Below are positions 16,046 through 26,324 of a stretch of 64,000 bases of DNA, in pieces. The DNA is taken from positions 1 to 64,000 of the forward strand of contig JAFURM010000013.1 of NCBI GenBank assembly GCA_017471925.1, written 5' to 3'. The position numbers were made by a program, and so were the translations under genes. The DNA is from Bacteroides sp. (lineage in GTDB: Bacteria > Bacteroidota > Bacteroidia > Bacteroidales > Bacteroidaceae). The first letter of the stretch is position 1. Each line of letters starts with the position of its first letter. The notes under the pieces were generated by a model that saw only the letters and a list, made by a program, of their open reading frames with translations, was not told where the DNA came from and searched no databases.

Positions 16046-18889
16046 ATGATTAAAAGTGCAACCAAACAGGCGGGAAGAATATTCATGCTCTTTCTTCTCG
16101 CAAACTTCTTGTTGCTTCCTTACGCCAACGCGCAGGGAGCGAAGAAAGTAAGAATTCACGGCACTGTCTACAAGATGGAAGCCGGAAAGCGTGTTCCACT
16201 GGATTTTGCCTCTGTCCAGTTGGTGGACTACGGTATGGGTGCGGTGACCGACGAGAGCGGTAACTACACCATCAACGAAGTGCCCACCGGACGTACCCAC
16301 ATGAGAATCCAATACCTCGGTGCCGTGACCATTGACACCCTGCTCAATATCAAGGGCACCATGCACATGGACTTCACCATGCAGAACGAGGACTTCAACA
16401 TCAAGGAAATCGTGGTTGTGGCCCAGAGCAGCCAGGCCGGTAAGTCTACCGCTTCCAAGGTGTCGCGTACAGCCATCGACCATATGCAGGCCAACAACCT
16501 TTTCGACCTGCTCTCCATGATTCCCGGTGGTGTCATCGATGACGACCCGGGTATGCACAAGGCCCGTACATTGAACATGCGTGATGCCAGCAACTCCGCC
16601 ATGAACTCTTTGGGTACCGCCATCATCCGCGACGGTGCGCCGATTTCCAACAATGCCAACCTTACCGCTTTGGCTCCCTCTCTTTCCGGTAAGACAAGTG
16701 CTGCCGTTATGGATGGTGGTGGCCCGGCTACCGGTGCCGACGTGCGCAGCATCTCCACAGAAAACATCGAGTCCATTGAGTTTATCCGTGGTATTCCCTC
16801 GGTAGAGTATGGTGACCTGACCTCCGGTGCCGTTATCATCAACGCCAAGGCCGGTCGCGAGCCGCTGCGTGTGAATGCCCGTGTCAATCCCTACACTTAT
16901 GCCGTATCTGCAGGCTCCGGTTTTGACCTCGGAGGCAAGAAGGGTGCTTTGAATATCAGCGGTGACTATGCCTATAACGTTACAGAACCGACTTCTACTT
17001 ATGTGCACTACCAACGCTTTACAGCCAAGGCTCTCTATTCCAATACCTTCGGCAGACTGCGCAGCAACACCTCTTTGGATGTGGTCTATTCTAAGGATAC
17101 TCGTGAAAGGAACCCCGATGATGAAATAGACCAGAAGCGTTCTGGCGGCAAGGAACTGGGATTCACAGTCAACACCAACGGCCGTTGGGACATCAACAAA
17201 GGCTGGTTGAAGAACATCCGCTACGTCTTGAGCGGTACTTATACCAACAAGAACAACTTCCACGAGGAACTCTACACATCAGGTAATGCCAACTTCTCCA
17301 TGACCACTGTGGACGGTGCCATACTCTCCAACAAGGCGGGACAAGACATTTACGACATAGATGGCAACAAGATTACCAACCTGACCGGTGTAGACCCCAC
17401 TCACTATGCCAATTACCTGCCGAACAGTTACAAAGGCCGCTATGACCTGAACAGCAAGGAGATTAACCTCTTCGCCAAGTTGACAGCCAACTTCTTCAAG
17501 AAATGGGGAAACACCAACAACCGTATCTTACTGGGTGTAGACTTCAGGGCCGACGGTAACGAAGGTGATGGTAAAATGTTTGACCCCGCTACTCCTCCCT
17601 ACCGTGAAGTGGGTTATGCCAACTCCTCCTTCCGTGAACGTTCCTACAAGGATATTCCCTACGTCAAACAGTTTGGTGCTTTCGTTGAAGAGAACTTCAA
17701 CTGGATGATTGGCGAACGTAACCTGAACATCCAACTCGGTGCTCGTTATGACAACGCTTCTGTAGTGGGCGGCATCCTTTCTCCGCGTGTCAATGCTTCT
17801 TTCGACATCATTCCCGAGAAACTGACTATCCGTGGTGGTTACGGTATCACGGCCAAGATGCCTACTTTGCTTTACCTCTATCCGGAAGATGTTTACTTTG
17901 AGTACGACTATATCAATGAGTTGACTAGCAGCTCGGTGCCTGAAGACGAACGTCTCTTCATCACCAACGTAAAACGCTACAACACGGAGAACAAAGACCT
18001 GAAGATTGCCAAGAACCACAAGGCCGAACTTGGTTTCGACCTGAACCTTGGTAAGGTGAGCCTGGGCGTAACCGCCTTCACTGAGCGTTTGAAGAACGGT
18101 TATGTCTTCTCCAGCACAATCGATACTTACGAACCTTACACTTGGAACATCTACAAGCGTGACAAAGATGCCAATGCACTTTATTTGGATGGTACTTACA
18201 ACGTATTGTCCAAGTACTCCACACCGACCAACAACCGTTTCACCAACACCAAGGGTGTGGAATTTGACCTGAATGTCGGCCGTATCGATGCTATCCGCAC
18301 CTCTTTCCAGGTAAACGGTGCTTGGATGCGTACCGAAAGCTACAGCAACGGCCATAGTTTTTACGATGAGAACGATGGTCAGGGCTATGAACGTGCAGAC
18401 ATTGCCATCTATGATCGCAAGAGTTCACTGAACTACAGCCAACGTTTCACCACCACCCTGCGTGCTACCCACAACATCCCGAGCATCGGTTTCGTTGTAA
18501 CCTTGACCGCACAGGCTATCTGGGACGAAAGCGACTGGACCAACTATAGGAACGATACCATCCCTGTGGGCTACATCTCTACTCAGGATGGCTCAGTCAA
18601 TTGGTTCAAAGATGGACAGTTCAAGGATCGCCAGGACGTTATTGATGCCGGCTACAGATCTTTGTTGGATAATGTAGAGCATAGCAATGCCATTAAGGAA
18701 AGCTATGGCCCCTACTACTGTTTCAACATCAATGTGACTAAGCAGATTGGCAAGAACATCCGCGCTTCTTTCTTTGCTAACAACATGTTCCGCAGCTACC
18801 CGCGTATTGAGTCTACCCGTACACCGGGTAATTATAAAATAAAGAACAACCGGTATTATTTCGGACTTGAATTATCACTTACCCTCTAA
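16046..18889 (+). CDS. TonB-dependent receptor
   Basis: The 947-residue outer-membrane transporter has a signal peptide ending NANA-QG (about residue 31), a carboxypeptidase-regulatory-like domain (about 36-110, VRIHGTVYKMEAGKRVP), a plug (about 120-275) with IESIEFIRGIPSVEYGDLTSGAV, and a 22-strand-type barrel ending YYFGLELSLTL. It is not followed by a SusD homologue. Instead a DUF4876 lipoprotein begins 15 bp downstream, so this is not a classical polysaccharide utilization locus. The substrate is unknown. The neighbouring peptidase genes suggest a peptide or a protein-bound ligand such as metal or heme, as inference only. Confidence 0.93.
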   Translation: MIKSATKQAGRIFMLFLLANFLLLPYANAQGAKKVRIHGTVYKMEAGKRVPLDFASVQLVDYGMGAVTDESGNYTINEVPTGRTHMRIQYLGAVTIDTLLNIKGTMHMDFTMQNEDFNIKEIVVVAQSSQAGKSTASKVSRTAIDHMQANNLFDLLSMIPGGVIDDDPGMHKARTLNMRDASNSAMNSLGTAIIRDGAPISNNANLTALAPSLSGKTSAAVMDGGGPATGADVRSISTENIESIEFIRGIPSVEYGDLTSGAVIINAKAGREPLRVNARVNPYTYAVSAGSGFDLGGKKGALNISGDYAYNVTEPTSTYVHYQRFTAKALYSNTFGRLRSNTSLDVVYSKDTRERNPDDEIDQKRSGGKELGFTVNTNGRWDINKGWLKNIRYVLSGTYTNKNNFHEELYTSGNANFSMTTVDGAILSNKAGQDIYDIDGNKITNLTGVDPTHYANYLPNSYKGRYDLNSKEINLFAKLTANFFKKWGNTNNRILLGVDFRADGNEGDGKMFDPATPPYREVGYANSSFRERSYKDIPYVKQFGAFVEENFNWMIGERNLNIQLGARYDNASVVGGILSPRVNASFDIIPEKLTIRGGYGITAKMPTLLYLYPEDVYFEYDYINELTSSSVPEDERLFITNVKRYNTENKDLKIAKNHKAELGFDLNLGKVSLGVTAFTERLKNGYVFSSTIDTYEPYTWNIYKRDKDANALYLDGTYNVLSKYSTPTNNRFTNTKGVEFDLNVGRIDAIRTSFQVNGAWMRTESYSNGHSFYDENDGQGYERADIAIYDRKSSLNYSQRFTTTLRATHNIPSIGFVVTLTAQAIWDESDWTNYRNDTIPVGYISTQDGSVNWFKDGQFKDRQDVIDAGYRSLLDNVEHSNAIKESYGPYYCFNINVTKQIGKNIRASFFANNMFRSYPRIESTRTPGNYKIKNNRYYFGLELSLTL

Positions 18890-18904
18890 AACAGATAGAA
18901 TCTT

Positions 18905-20188
18905 ATGAAGAAATATTATATACCCGCATTGTTACTCTGCCTGCTGGCTTTCACGGCTTGTGAGAAGTTCAGCGACGCAGGTGATGCCGAGACAATTGAG
19001 AAGCTGACCAAACAGGTCAATGTGACGCTGAACAGCGCTATGAGCAACTTTACCGTTGAAAACCTGAAAGTGAAGTTCGTCAACTACTCAGAAGGTCTGA
19101 CCTATGAAAAAGAGACCGATGGCACAAGCCTCAATATGGAGGACATTATTCCAGGCCTCTATACCATTACTGCTTCTTGTATTGCATACGATGAAGAAGG
19201 TGGTGCCTACTATCTGGCCGGTAGCTTGGCCAATAAGGGTGTCTTCCCCGGAGATGAGTCTTTGGATATTGAAATGTTCGGAACAAAGGCTGCAGACCTC
19301 ATGTTCAAAGAAATCTACTATAGTGGTTCTATCGACTGGTATTTCCGTGACCAGTTCTATGAACTTTATAACAATAGCAATAAAGTTATCTATCTGGACG
19401 GTCTGTATTTTGCCAACCTCTATCCCACCAAGGCTACTGAGATTCTGCCGTTATGGGAAAGTGCTGATACCGATAACAACGAATATGGATATGCCGAATG
19501 TGTCTTCAAGTTCCCTGGTAGCGGAACAGACTTCCCCTTGCAACCCGGTGAATCATGCGTTCTCGCTCAGTGGGCAGCTAATCACCAATTGGAGAACCTG
19601 AGTCCTAACAGCCCGGTTAATTGCGAAAACGTTGAATTTGAATTCTATACCGGCAATGCCAAATACCCTGATAATTACAACGTGTACAACATGGAACATG
19701 TTTATTACAATGGTAAGTCCACTGTCACCAAATCGCAGTTCTTAACCTCTGTATTTGGTGGTGCCTATGTCATCTTCCAAGTTCCCGAAGGCGAGACTTA
19801 TGACCCGGCAAACAACTTTTCATTGCAGGCCAAAGATCTCGGCTCCCTCTATACCGTTTACTGTAAAATCCCTATCAGATATTTCATTGATGCTGTGGAA
19901 GCCATTGATAACGAATCTATGGCTGCAGCCAAGCGTGTTCCGGCTACCATTGATGCCGGTATGACCTGGGTAGGCGAAACTTACTGTGGCAAGGGTGTTA
20001 CACGCAAACGTGCCACCGACGAGAATGGAAACTACATCATGTTGGACAACGGTAGCTTCAGCTATCAGGATACTAACAACAGTACTGATGACTTCGACCG
20101 TGGCGTTATTCCTATGTTCCGTCGCTACAACGATGAAGACAACAACGCTGCCAGCGGCATACCGTCATGGAATCCCACTATTCAATAA
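18905..20188 (+). CDS. DUF4876 lipoprotein, presumed receptor partner
   Basis: The 427-residue product starts MKKYYIPALLLCLLAFTAC with a lipobox Cys at residue 19. An Ig-like N-terminal part (about residues 30-120, with VNVTLNSAMSNFTVENLKV) is followed by a larger domain with a lamin-tail-like segment (FKEIYYSGSIDWYFRDQFYE). I assign DUF4876, a Bacteroidetes family repeatedly found next to TonB-dependent receptors. By analogy with SusD it may be a surface ligand-binding lipoprotein. The gaps of 15 bp before and 24 bp after indicate one transcript. Its codon use is visibly more AT-rich than that of the peptidase genes downstream. Confidence 0.82.
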   Translation: MKKYYIPALLLCLLAFTACEKFSDAGDAETIEKLTKQVNVTLNSAMSNFTVENLKVKFVNYSEGLTYEKETDGTSLNMEDIIPGLYTITASCIAYDEEGGAYYLAGSLANKGVFPGDESLDIEMFGTKAADLMFKEIYYSGSIDWYFRDQFYELYNNSNKVIYLDGLYFANLYPTKATEILPLWESADTDNNEYGYAECVFKFPGSGTDFPLQPGESCVLAQWAANHQLENLSPNSPVNCENVEFEFYTGNAKYPDNYNVYNMEHVYYNGKSTVTKSQFLTSVFGGAYVIFQVPEGETYDPANNFSLQAKDLGSLYTVYCKIPIRYFIDAVEAIDNESMAAAKRVPATIDAGMTWVGETYCGKGVTRKRATDENGNYIMLDNGSFSYQDTNNSTDDFDRGVIPMFRRYNDEDNNAASGIPSWNPTIQ

Positions 20189-20212
20189 TCTCTTTTTAAT
20201 ACTGATACAGAT

Positions 20213-21784
20213 ATGAAAAAATATATAGCAAAAAGAATAGGTGCATTGCTCTCCGTCTGCCTGCTGGCCCTGGGCATACATGCACAAGGTTTCTCTCCGG
20301 CCGCCCTGGAATTGCTGAAACAGAAGAAGCTTTGGTTCAACTCGCAGAATGCTGCCGGTGTCGGTTTGGACGATACCCGTAAGTATTCGGACTTGAAGTT
20401 CAACTACACCAACATTGACGGTGACTTCAAGCGTCCGCAAGAGGGCGAGAGCCTGAACAACTTCGGTGTGAATAGTGAAGGTTTCATGAATCTGGAAAAC
20501 AAGGCTTTCGTATGGGGCAAGTTCTCCTTTGAACAGCAGAACATCAAGGATGCCCAATACAACGCCTCTATCACCGACCCGTTCCGTGGCATGCCCTACT
20601 ACGTGACCGATGAAGGTCACCTGAGCAAATGGCGCAACCAGTTCTACGACCTGGAATTCCTGGCCGCTACGCCTACCCTGTGGAATCACTGGAGCTTCGG
20701 TATCAAGGGTGCCTACAAGGCCTCTATTTCTGCCAAGCAGTTGGACCCTCGTGTGGATACCCGTTTCTATACATTGGAGTTATTACCCGGCGTGACTTAT
20801 AAGATTAATGACAAGCACACGTTAGGTATCAACCTTGAATACGCCTCTATCAAGGAAGACTCCAAGATGGAAAACGTCAATTTCTACGTAGATCAACAAT
20901 ATTATGAGCATGCAGGTCTTGGTATTGCCGTCAATGGTGTAGGCAATGGCCGTGAAACCGACTACAAGGGCGACCGTATCGGTGCCGGTTTCCAATACAA
21001 CTTCAACGGTGAAAAGTGGAGACTGCTGTTCGAAGCCGTTTACACCAAGCACGTGGAGGACGTGGATAACATGAAAGACTCCAATGGCCGTAACTACCCC
21101 AAGCGTATTGCTCAGATTGCCGATGAAGTGATGAAGGCCGGACTTACCGTTTACCGTACGGGCGAACGCTTCACTCACTACCTGAACCTCGGTTACGAGA
21201 GCCGCAGCATTGACGGTATCGAGTATGTGAACCAGCGCAACAATTCTTTGGAGAACAACAACTGGATTGAGGTGTTCCACAGCATTCGCTCTACTTACGA
21301 GACTGAAGCCTTCGCAGTGAACTACTCCTTTATCCAGAACAAGGGTGGTGAATATGGCTGGAAGGTGGATGCCGGCGTGAGCTACGTGAAGCAGGATGAC
21401 AAGTACCTGATGCCCGAAGCCAAGAAGAACTACGAGAACATGCTCTACAGCCTCTCCATCAAGAAGAACTTCGTAGTGGGTTCAGAGAAGAACCAGCGTC
21501 TGTTGGTTGACCTCTCCGGTGCCCTGAAGAAGAACCAGAGCGGTGAGTATGAGTTCAACGGTTCCTTCCCCGACTATGCCTCCGTGGTTATGGAGAGAAC
21601 CGACCTGAACTACCTGGCAAGCGACTACACCAAGTTCGGCCTCTCGGCTACCTACTCCCAGCAAATCAAGGAGAAATCCCGCACCAACATCTTCGCCAAG
21701 GCTGCCTTTGAGCACGTGAATGCCGACAGCGACCTGTTCAGCAAGCGCAACACCTTCTCCATCACCGTGGGCTGCAACTTCTAA
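20213..21784 (+). CDS. DUF6850 family outer-membrane beta-barrel protein
   Basis: The 523-residue protein has a signal peptide MKKYIAKRIGALLSVCLLALGIHAQ. The mature part is made of alternating strands ending in FSITVGCNF, so an outer-membrane barrel is likely. I assign DUF6850, which I know as a companion of DUF4876 and TonB receptor genes. There is no plug domain. It could be a second export or import channel of the same system. It is the last gene before a 123-bp gap containing an 11-bp hairpin. Confidence 0.8.
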   Translation: MKKYIAKRIGALLSVCLLALGIHAQGFSPAALELLKQKKLWFNSQNAAGVGLDDTRKYSDLKFNYTNIDGDFKRPQEGESLNNFGVNSEGFMNLENKAFVWGKFSFEQQNIKDAQYNASITDPFRGMPYYVTDEGHLSKWRNQFYDLEFLAATPTLWNHWSFGIKGAYKASISAKQLDPRVDTRFYTLELLPGVTYKINDKHTLGINLEYASIKEDSKMENVNFYVDQQYYEHAGLGIAVNGVGNGRETDYKGDRIGAGFQYNFNGEKWRLLFEAVYTKHVEDVDNMKDSNGRNYPKRIAQIADEVMKAGLTVYRTGERFTHYLNLGYESRSIDGIEYVNQRNNSLENNNWIEVFHSIRSTYETEAFAVNYSFIQNKGGEYGWKVDAGVSYVKQDDKYLMPEAKKNYENMLYSLSIKKNFVVGSEKNQRLLVDLSGALKKNQSGEYEFNGSFPDYASVVMERTDLNYLASDYTKFGLSATYSQQIKEKSRTNIFAKAAFEHVNADSDLFSKRNTFSITVGCNF

Positions 21785-21825
21785 GGAGTTGTTCCCAAGC
21801 CCCACACTTCCTACAAATAACTAAA

Positions 21826-21863
21826 CAACCTTCTCCACGATACACCATCTGCGGAGAAGGTTG
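21826..21863 (+). terminator. hairpin between barrel and peptidase genes
   Basis: CAACCTTCTCC (21826-21836) and GGAGAAGGTTG (21853-21863) form a perfect 11-bp stem with a 16-nt loop. No strong T-run follows, so it may be a leaky terminator, a processing site or an mRNA-stabilising element that sets lower or separate expression for the peptidases. No good promoter box is visible between the hairpin and ATG 21908. Confidence 0.55.
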
Positions 21864-21907
21864 ATTGTGTGAAATAAGAGACAGTAACCATAAAACTTTT
21901 AATCTAT

Positions 21908-24085
21908 ATGAGAATCAAGAACATACTGCTCGCCACGCTGCTGCTTTCGGCTGCCTCCCTGCAAGCCCAGGAGGTGATTGCCCCCGCACAGAAGGTGGCC
22001 AAGACCTCGTTTGCCGTCATCACCGACAGTGAAACGTGGAAACAGTGCGGCAACGAAATCAAAGACTACACTGCTGTCCTGGCCGAAGAAGGCCTCCCCT
22101 CATTCATTGTTCACCACACGTGGCAACGCCCCGAAGAGGTGAAGGAGGTTATCAAGCGACTCTACAAGAAGAACAAGTTGGAAGGCGTTGTCTTCATCGG
22201 CGACATTCCCATCGCCATGCTGCGCAAGGCCCAGCACTTCACCACCGCCTTCAAGATGGACGAGACCATCGACTGGCACGAATCTTCCGTACCGAGCGAT
22301 CGCTTCTATGATGACTTGGACCTGGAATTCGACTACCTGAAGCAAGACTCCCTGCATCCCGAATGCTTCTACTACAACCTGGCCGTACACTCTCCGCAGA
22401 CCATCAAGTGTGACATCTACTCGGGCCGCGTGAAGCCGCTGAAGAACGGCACCGACCCCTATGAGCAGGTGAAACTCTTCCTGCGCAAGACCATCGCCGA
22501 GCACAAGAGCGGCAACCAACTGGACCAGTTCTTCTCCCACACGGGCGAAGGCTCCTATTCCAACTCGCTCACCGCATGGGCACCCGAAGAGTTCACCCTG
22601 CGCGAACAGATGCCCGGCCTCTTTGACGGACGGGGACGTGCCCGCTTCCTGCGTTACAACTTCCTGGACTATCCCAAGGATGACATCATCAACATGCTGA
22701 AGCGTGATGACCTGGACCTGACCATCATCCATGCCCACGGCCTGCCCCATCGTCAGTACATCAGTGCCGACCCCGAGACACACGATGCCGAGGCACACAT
22801 CGAACGCATGAAGTATGCCGAGCGTCAGAACCTGCGTCGCTTAGAACGTCGTGGCAAGAACAGCGAGGAAATCCAGAAGGAGATAGCCAAGTTAGAGAGC
22901 AAATACTTCGTGGACAAGAACTGGGCCGATGGTTGGAATGACCCCGAGGTGCGTGCCAAGGACTCCATCTATGACCTGAAGATGGGCATCCTGCTGGACG
23001 ACGTTACCGCCTTCAAGCCCAACTCACGTATGCTGATTTTCGATGCCTGCTACAACGGCGACTTCCGTGAGGACGACTACATCTCCGGCCGCTACATTTT
23101 CAGCGAGGGCAAGAGTTGTGCCGTGTTTGCCAACAGCGTGAATGTGTTGCAGGACAAGCAGGCCAACGAGATGCTGGGCACGCTGGCCCTGGGCGCACGC
23201 ATCGGCCACTGGGCACGCATGACCAACATCCTGGAGAGTCACATCACCGGTGACCCCACCCTGCGCTTCGTCTCCAATGACCCCGAAGTGGACGCCTCCG
23301 AACTGTGCCGCAAGTTCGACAAGAAGAAGGCACTGGCCGCTTTAGATTCTCCCTATGCCGACATCCAGAACATCGCCATGCACCAGCTCTTCTACCTGGA
23401 CCACAAGGGTATCTCCGATCTGCTGCGTCAGAAGTTTGAAAACTCTCCCTATACCGTGGTGCGCTACACCGCCCTCTCACTGTTGGAGAAGCTGAGCGAC
23501 GACAACTTCAAGCAGATGCTGATTCCGGCCCTGACCGACCAGAATGAGTTCATCCGCCGTTATGCCGTACGCCAGATGAGCCACGTAGGTCTGAGCGAAT
23601 ATGTGCCCCACTTGGTGAATGCCTACATCCAAGACAACCTCTCCCAGCGTGTGGCCTTCAACATCACCATCTACCTGCCCGTGTTCGACAAGGCTGCCGT
23701 GGATAAGGCCATCGATGAGGCTTTTGCCAAGACCCACCTCGTGGAGGACAAGGAGGCCCGCCGTCAGGAACTGCTGAAGGCTTCGGCCAAGCGCGAAAGC
23801 TATCAGGAGATATTCGACAAGACGAGCAAGTGGCGCAAGTCCTACATCAGCGGTATGCGCAACACCATGATGCACTGCCTGATGGACGATCTGCTGCCCA
23901 TCCTGAAGGACAACAGCGAGAACGAAGAGGTGAGACTGAAGCTGTTCGACGCCCTGGCTTGGTTCAGGGAGTCCTACCGCCGCGATGACATCATGCAGGC
24001 CTGCCAGAGCGTGATGAAGGACAAGCAGGCTTCGCAGGCTGTGAAAGAGGCCGCAGAACGCACCTATTACAGACTCAAAATCTAA
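21908..24085 (+). CDS. secreted gingipain-like (C25-type) cysteine peptidase with HEAT-like C terminus, paralog 1
   Basis: The 725-residue product has a type I signal peptide (MRIKNILLATLLLSAASLQAQ). A caspase-like core follows: EGVVFIGDIPIAM (a GD-P element as in gingipains), the catalytic His-Gly in IIHAHGLPH (His277) and the catalytic Cys in IFDACYNGDF (Cys381), which closely resembles the FDVACVNGDF of Arg-gingipain. Residues from about 470 onward form repeated helix pairs (for example RYAVRQMSHVGLSEYVPHLV) that read as HEAT-like repeats. There is no lipobox, and I see no type IX secretion tail, so a periplasmic location is possible. Two paralogs follow directly. Peptidase activity is inferred from motifs. 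Confidence 0.78.
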   Translation: MRIKNILLATLLLSAASLQAQEVIAPAQKVAKTSFAVITDSETWKQCGNEIKDYTAVLAEEGLPSFIVHHTWQRPEEVKEVIKRLYKKNKLEGVVFIGDIPIAMLRKAQHFTTAFKMDETIDWHESSVPSDRFYDDLDLEFDYLKQDSLHPECFYYNLAVHSPQTIKCDIYSGRVKPLKNGTDPYEQVKLFLRKTIAEHKSGNQLDQFFSHTGEGSYSNSLTAWAPEEFTLREQMPGLFDGRGRARFLRYNFLDYPKDDIINMLKRDDLDLTIIHAHGLPHRQYISADPETHDAEAHIERMKYAERQNLRRLERRGKNSEEIQKEIAKLESKYFVDKNWADGWNDPEVRAKDSIYDLKMGILLDDVTAFKPNSRMLIFDACYNGDFREDDYISGRYIFSEGKSCAVFANSVNVLQDKQANEMLGTLALGARIGHWARMTNILESHITGDPTLRFVSNDPEVDASELCRKFDKKKALAALDSPYADIQNIAMHQLFYLDHKGISDLLRQKFENSPYTVVRYTALSLLEKLSDDNFKQMLIPALTDQNEFIRRYAVRQMSHVGLSEYVPHLVNAYIQDNLSQRVAFNITIYLPVFDKAAVDKAIDEAFAKTHLVEDKEARRQELLKASAKRESYQEIFDKTSKWRKSYISGMRNTMMHCLMDDLLPILKDNSENEEVRLKLFDALAWFRESYRRDDIMQACQSVMKDKQASQAVKEAAERTYYRLKI

Positions 24086-24094
24086 TCAACTCCT

Positions 24095-26302
24095 ATGAAA
24101 AGTAAGATAACCCTCATAGCCGCCCTGTTCATGGGCTGGCAAGCCTCACAGGCACAGACTGTGGTTGTGAAGCCCACGGCCGAACAGGCCACCTCGTTTG
24201 CCATCGTGACCGACAACGAGACTTATCACCAGACGGAAAACTCCCTGCTGCGCTACCGTGATGCTGTGGAGAAGGACGGGCTGGCCACCTATATCATCCG
24301 TGGCGACTGGAAGAATCCCACGGAAGTGAAAGAACAGATTGTGAAGGTGTACAAGGAGGCCAACCATCTGGAAGGCATCGTGCTGGTGGGCGACATTCCT
24401 GTGGCCCTGGTGCGCAATGCACAACACTTCACCACCGCCTTCAAGATGAATGAAGCCGTCTACCCCTTCGAACAGTCATCCGTACCTACCGACCGTTTCT
24501 ATGATGCCTTAGACCTGGAGTTTGAATTCCTGCGTCCCGACAGCATCAACCCGCAGCACTTCTACTACAAGTTGAAGGAAAGCAGTCCGCAGGTGTTGCG
24601 TCCCACGTTCTACTCGGCACGCATCAAGTACCCCGTGGCACGCGGCGGCGATAAGTACAAGGCCATCGCCGCCTTCTTGGACAAGGCTGCCAAGGCCAAG
24701 GAGAGACTGCAGAAGGACCAACTGGATCAGGTGGTTTCCTACAACGGCTCTTCCTATAACTCCGACTGTCTGATTGCCTGGATGGACGAGGAGAGGGCCT
24801 ACAAGGAGAACTTCCCCCTGGCCTTCAAGACCAGCACCAGCTTCAAACACTGGAACTTCCGCATGGAGAACCCCATGAAGTACCGCCTGTTTGACGAGCT
24901 GCAGCGTCCCGACGTGGATGTCTTCATGTTCCACGAACACGGTATGCCCACTGCCCAGCTCATCAACAACGGTGCAACCGGCGAAGACTTCAGCAGTCGC
25001 TATGAGCGTCTGCGCAGCGAGCTGTACAGCTATGTGCAGCGTATGGCCCGTCGCAAGAAGGTGGCCGAAGACACCATCCGTGTGGCCCTGGAGAAAGAGT
25101 TCGGCCTGAAGCCGGAGTTCTGGGGCAAGATGGGCACGCCCGAACAAATCAAGGCCGACTCCCTCTATGACGGCATCCAGCACATCACCACTGAAGACAT
25201 GCTGACCCGCAAGAGCAACCCCACTTTCGTGATGTTCGACGCCTGCTACAACGGCTCGTTCCATGAGGACGACTACATTGCCGGTTCCTATATCTTCAGC
25301 GGAGGCAATACCCTCGTGGCACAGGGCAACACCCGCAACGTGCTGCAAGACCGCTGGACCATCGAGATGATTGGTCTGCTCTCTCACGGCATCCGCGTGG
25401 GCCACTATAATCGTCTCATTGCCTCATTGGAAGGCCACCTCATCGGTGACCCCACTGTGCGCTTCGCTCCCGTAGAGGCCAACGACCTGAGTGCTTCCAT
25501 CTCCACCCGTGCCGCCGACAAGGCTTATTGGGAGGGACAGTTGGAAAGCCCCTATGCCGATGTCCGCTCACTGGCCCTGCGCATGCTGGCCGACCATGAC
25601 CAGGAGAAGCGACTCTCGGACATGCTCTACAAGACCTACTGCGAAACGCCCTTCATCACCGTGCGTGCCGAAGCACTGCGCCTGTTGTCACGCTACCGCG
25701 ACGCCAACTTCACCAATGCCGTGAAGGCCGGTATCAGCGACAGCTATGAACGCCTGGCCCGCCATGCTTCAGACTATGCCAACAAGATGGGCGACCCCGT
25801 ATTGTTGCCTGCCATGGTAAAAGCCATCGTGGACGAAAGCGAGCGCCAGCGCGTGCAATACACGCTGATGGGTGCCATCCAGAACTTCAAGTGGGAAGAT
25901 GTGGAAGCTGCCACACGTGCCTACTTCGCCACTGCCAACCGCGTGAACAAGGAGCAGGAAGAGGCCACCGTGCTGCGCATCTTCAAGCGTTCCATCGAAA
26001 AGATGGACAAGCAGAAGGCCAACATGACCAATCCGGAGCTGGAGCCTATGGACCGCATCATGAACATGCGCACGTGGCGCAACTATCCGCGTCATCCGGA
26101 GATTGACTTCAGCCTGGCCTACATCGGTGACGACAGCAACCCGTTAGACACCCGCGTGGTGATGGCCGAGGTGCTGGGATGGTATCACCTGAGCTACCGC
26201 AAGGACGACATCGTGAAAGGTCTCAAGGCTTTGCAGAAGAAGACCCTGCCCGACGAAGTGCAGGCCGAGATTGTGCAGACGCTGAGAAGAATAGAGTATT
26301 GA
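24095..26302 (+). CDS. secreted gingipain-like (C25-type) cysteine peptidase with HEAT-like C terminus, paralog 2
   Basis: The 735-residue paralog of the previous gene starts 9 bp after it. The signal peptide is MKSKITLIAALFMGWQASQAQ. Catalytic motifs are conserved: FHEHGMPT (His282) and MFDACYNGSF (Cys384). The GD-P element is EGIVLVGDIPVALVRNAQHF. The C-terminal HEAT-like part begins near residue 480 (YADVRSLALRMLADHDQEKR). The segment between the P element and His diverges from the other two copies (SSVPTDRFYDALDLEFEFL is kept, its flanks differ), which may mean a different specificity. Confidence 0.78.
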   Translation: MKSKITLIAALFMGWQASQAQTVVVKPTAEQATSFAIVTDNETYHQTENSLLRYRDAVEKDGLATYIIRGDWKNPTEVKEQIVKVYKEANHLEGIVLVGDIPVALVRNAQHFTTAFKMNEAVYPFEQSSVPTDRFYDALDLEFEFLRPDSINPQHFYYKLKESSPQVLRPTFYSARIKYPVARGGDKYKAIAAFLDKAAKAKERLQKDQLDQVVSYNGSSYNSDCLIAWMDEERAYKENFPLAFKTSTSFKHWNFRMENPMKYRLFDELQRPDVDVFMFHEHGMPTAQLINNGATGEDFSSRYERLRSELYSYVQRMARRKKVAEDTIRVALEKEFGLKPEFWGKMGTPEQIKADSLYDGIQHITTEDMLTRKSNPTFVMFDACYNGSFHEDDYIAGSYIFSGGNTLVAQGNTRNVLQDRWTIEMIGLLSHGIRVGHYNRLIASLEGHLIGDPTVRFAPVEANDLSASISTRAADKAYWEGQLESPYADVRSLALRMLADHDQEKRLSDMLYKTYCETPFITVRAEALRLLSRYRDANFTNAVKAGISDSYERLARHASDYANKMGDPVLLPAMVKAIVDESERQRVQYTLMGAIQNFKWEDVEAATRAYFATANRVNKEQEEATVLRIFKRSIEKMDKQKANMTNPELEPMDRIMNMRTWRNYPRHPEIDFSLAYIGDDSNPLDTRVVMAEVLGWYHLSYRKDDIVKGLKALQKKTLPDEVQAEIVQTLRRIEY

Positions 26303-26324
26303 TTCATCATTAAGCATTCCTACA

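Noticed and set aside
16046..20188. SusC/SusD polysaccharide utilization locus
   Set aside because: The receptor has no SusD partner; the lipoprotein is of the DUF4876 type, and no glycosidase, sulfatase or hybrid two-component gene is nearby.
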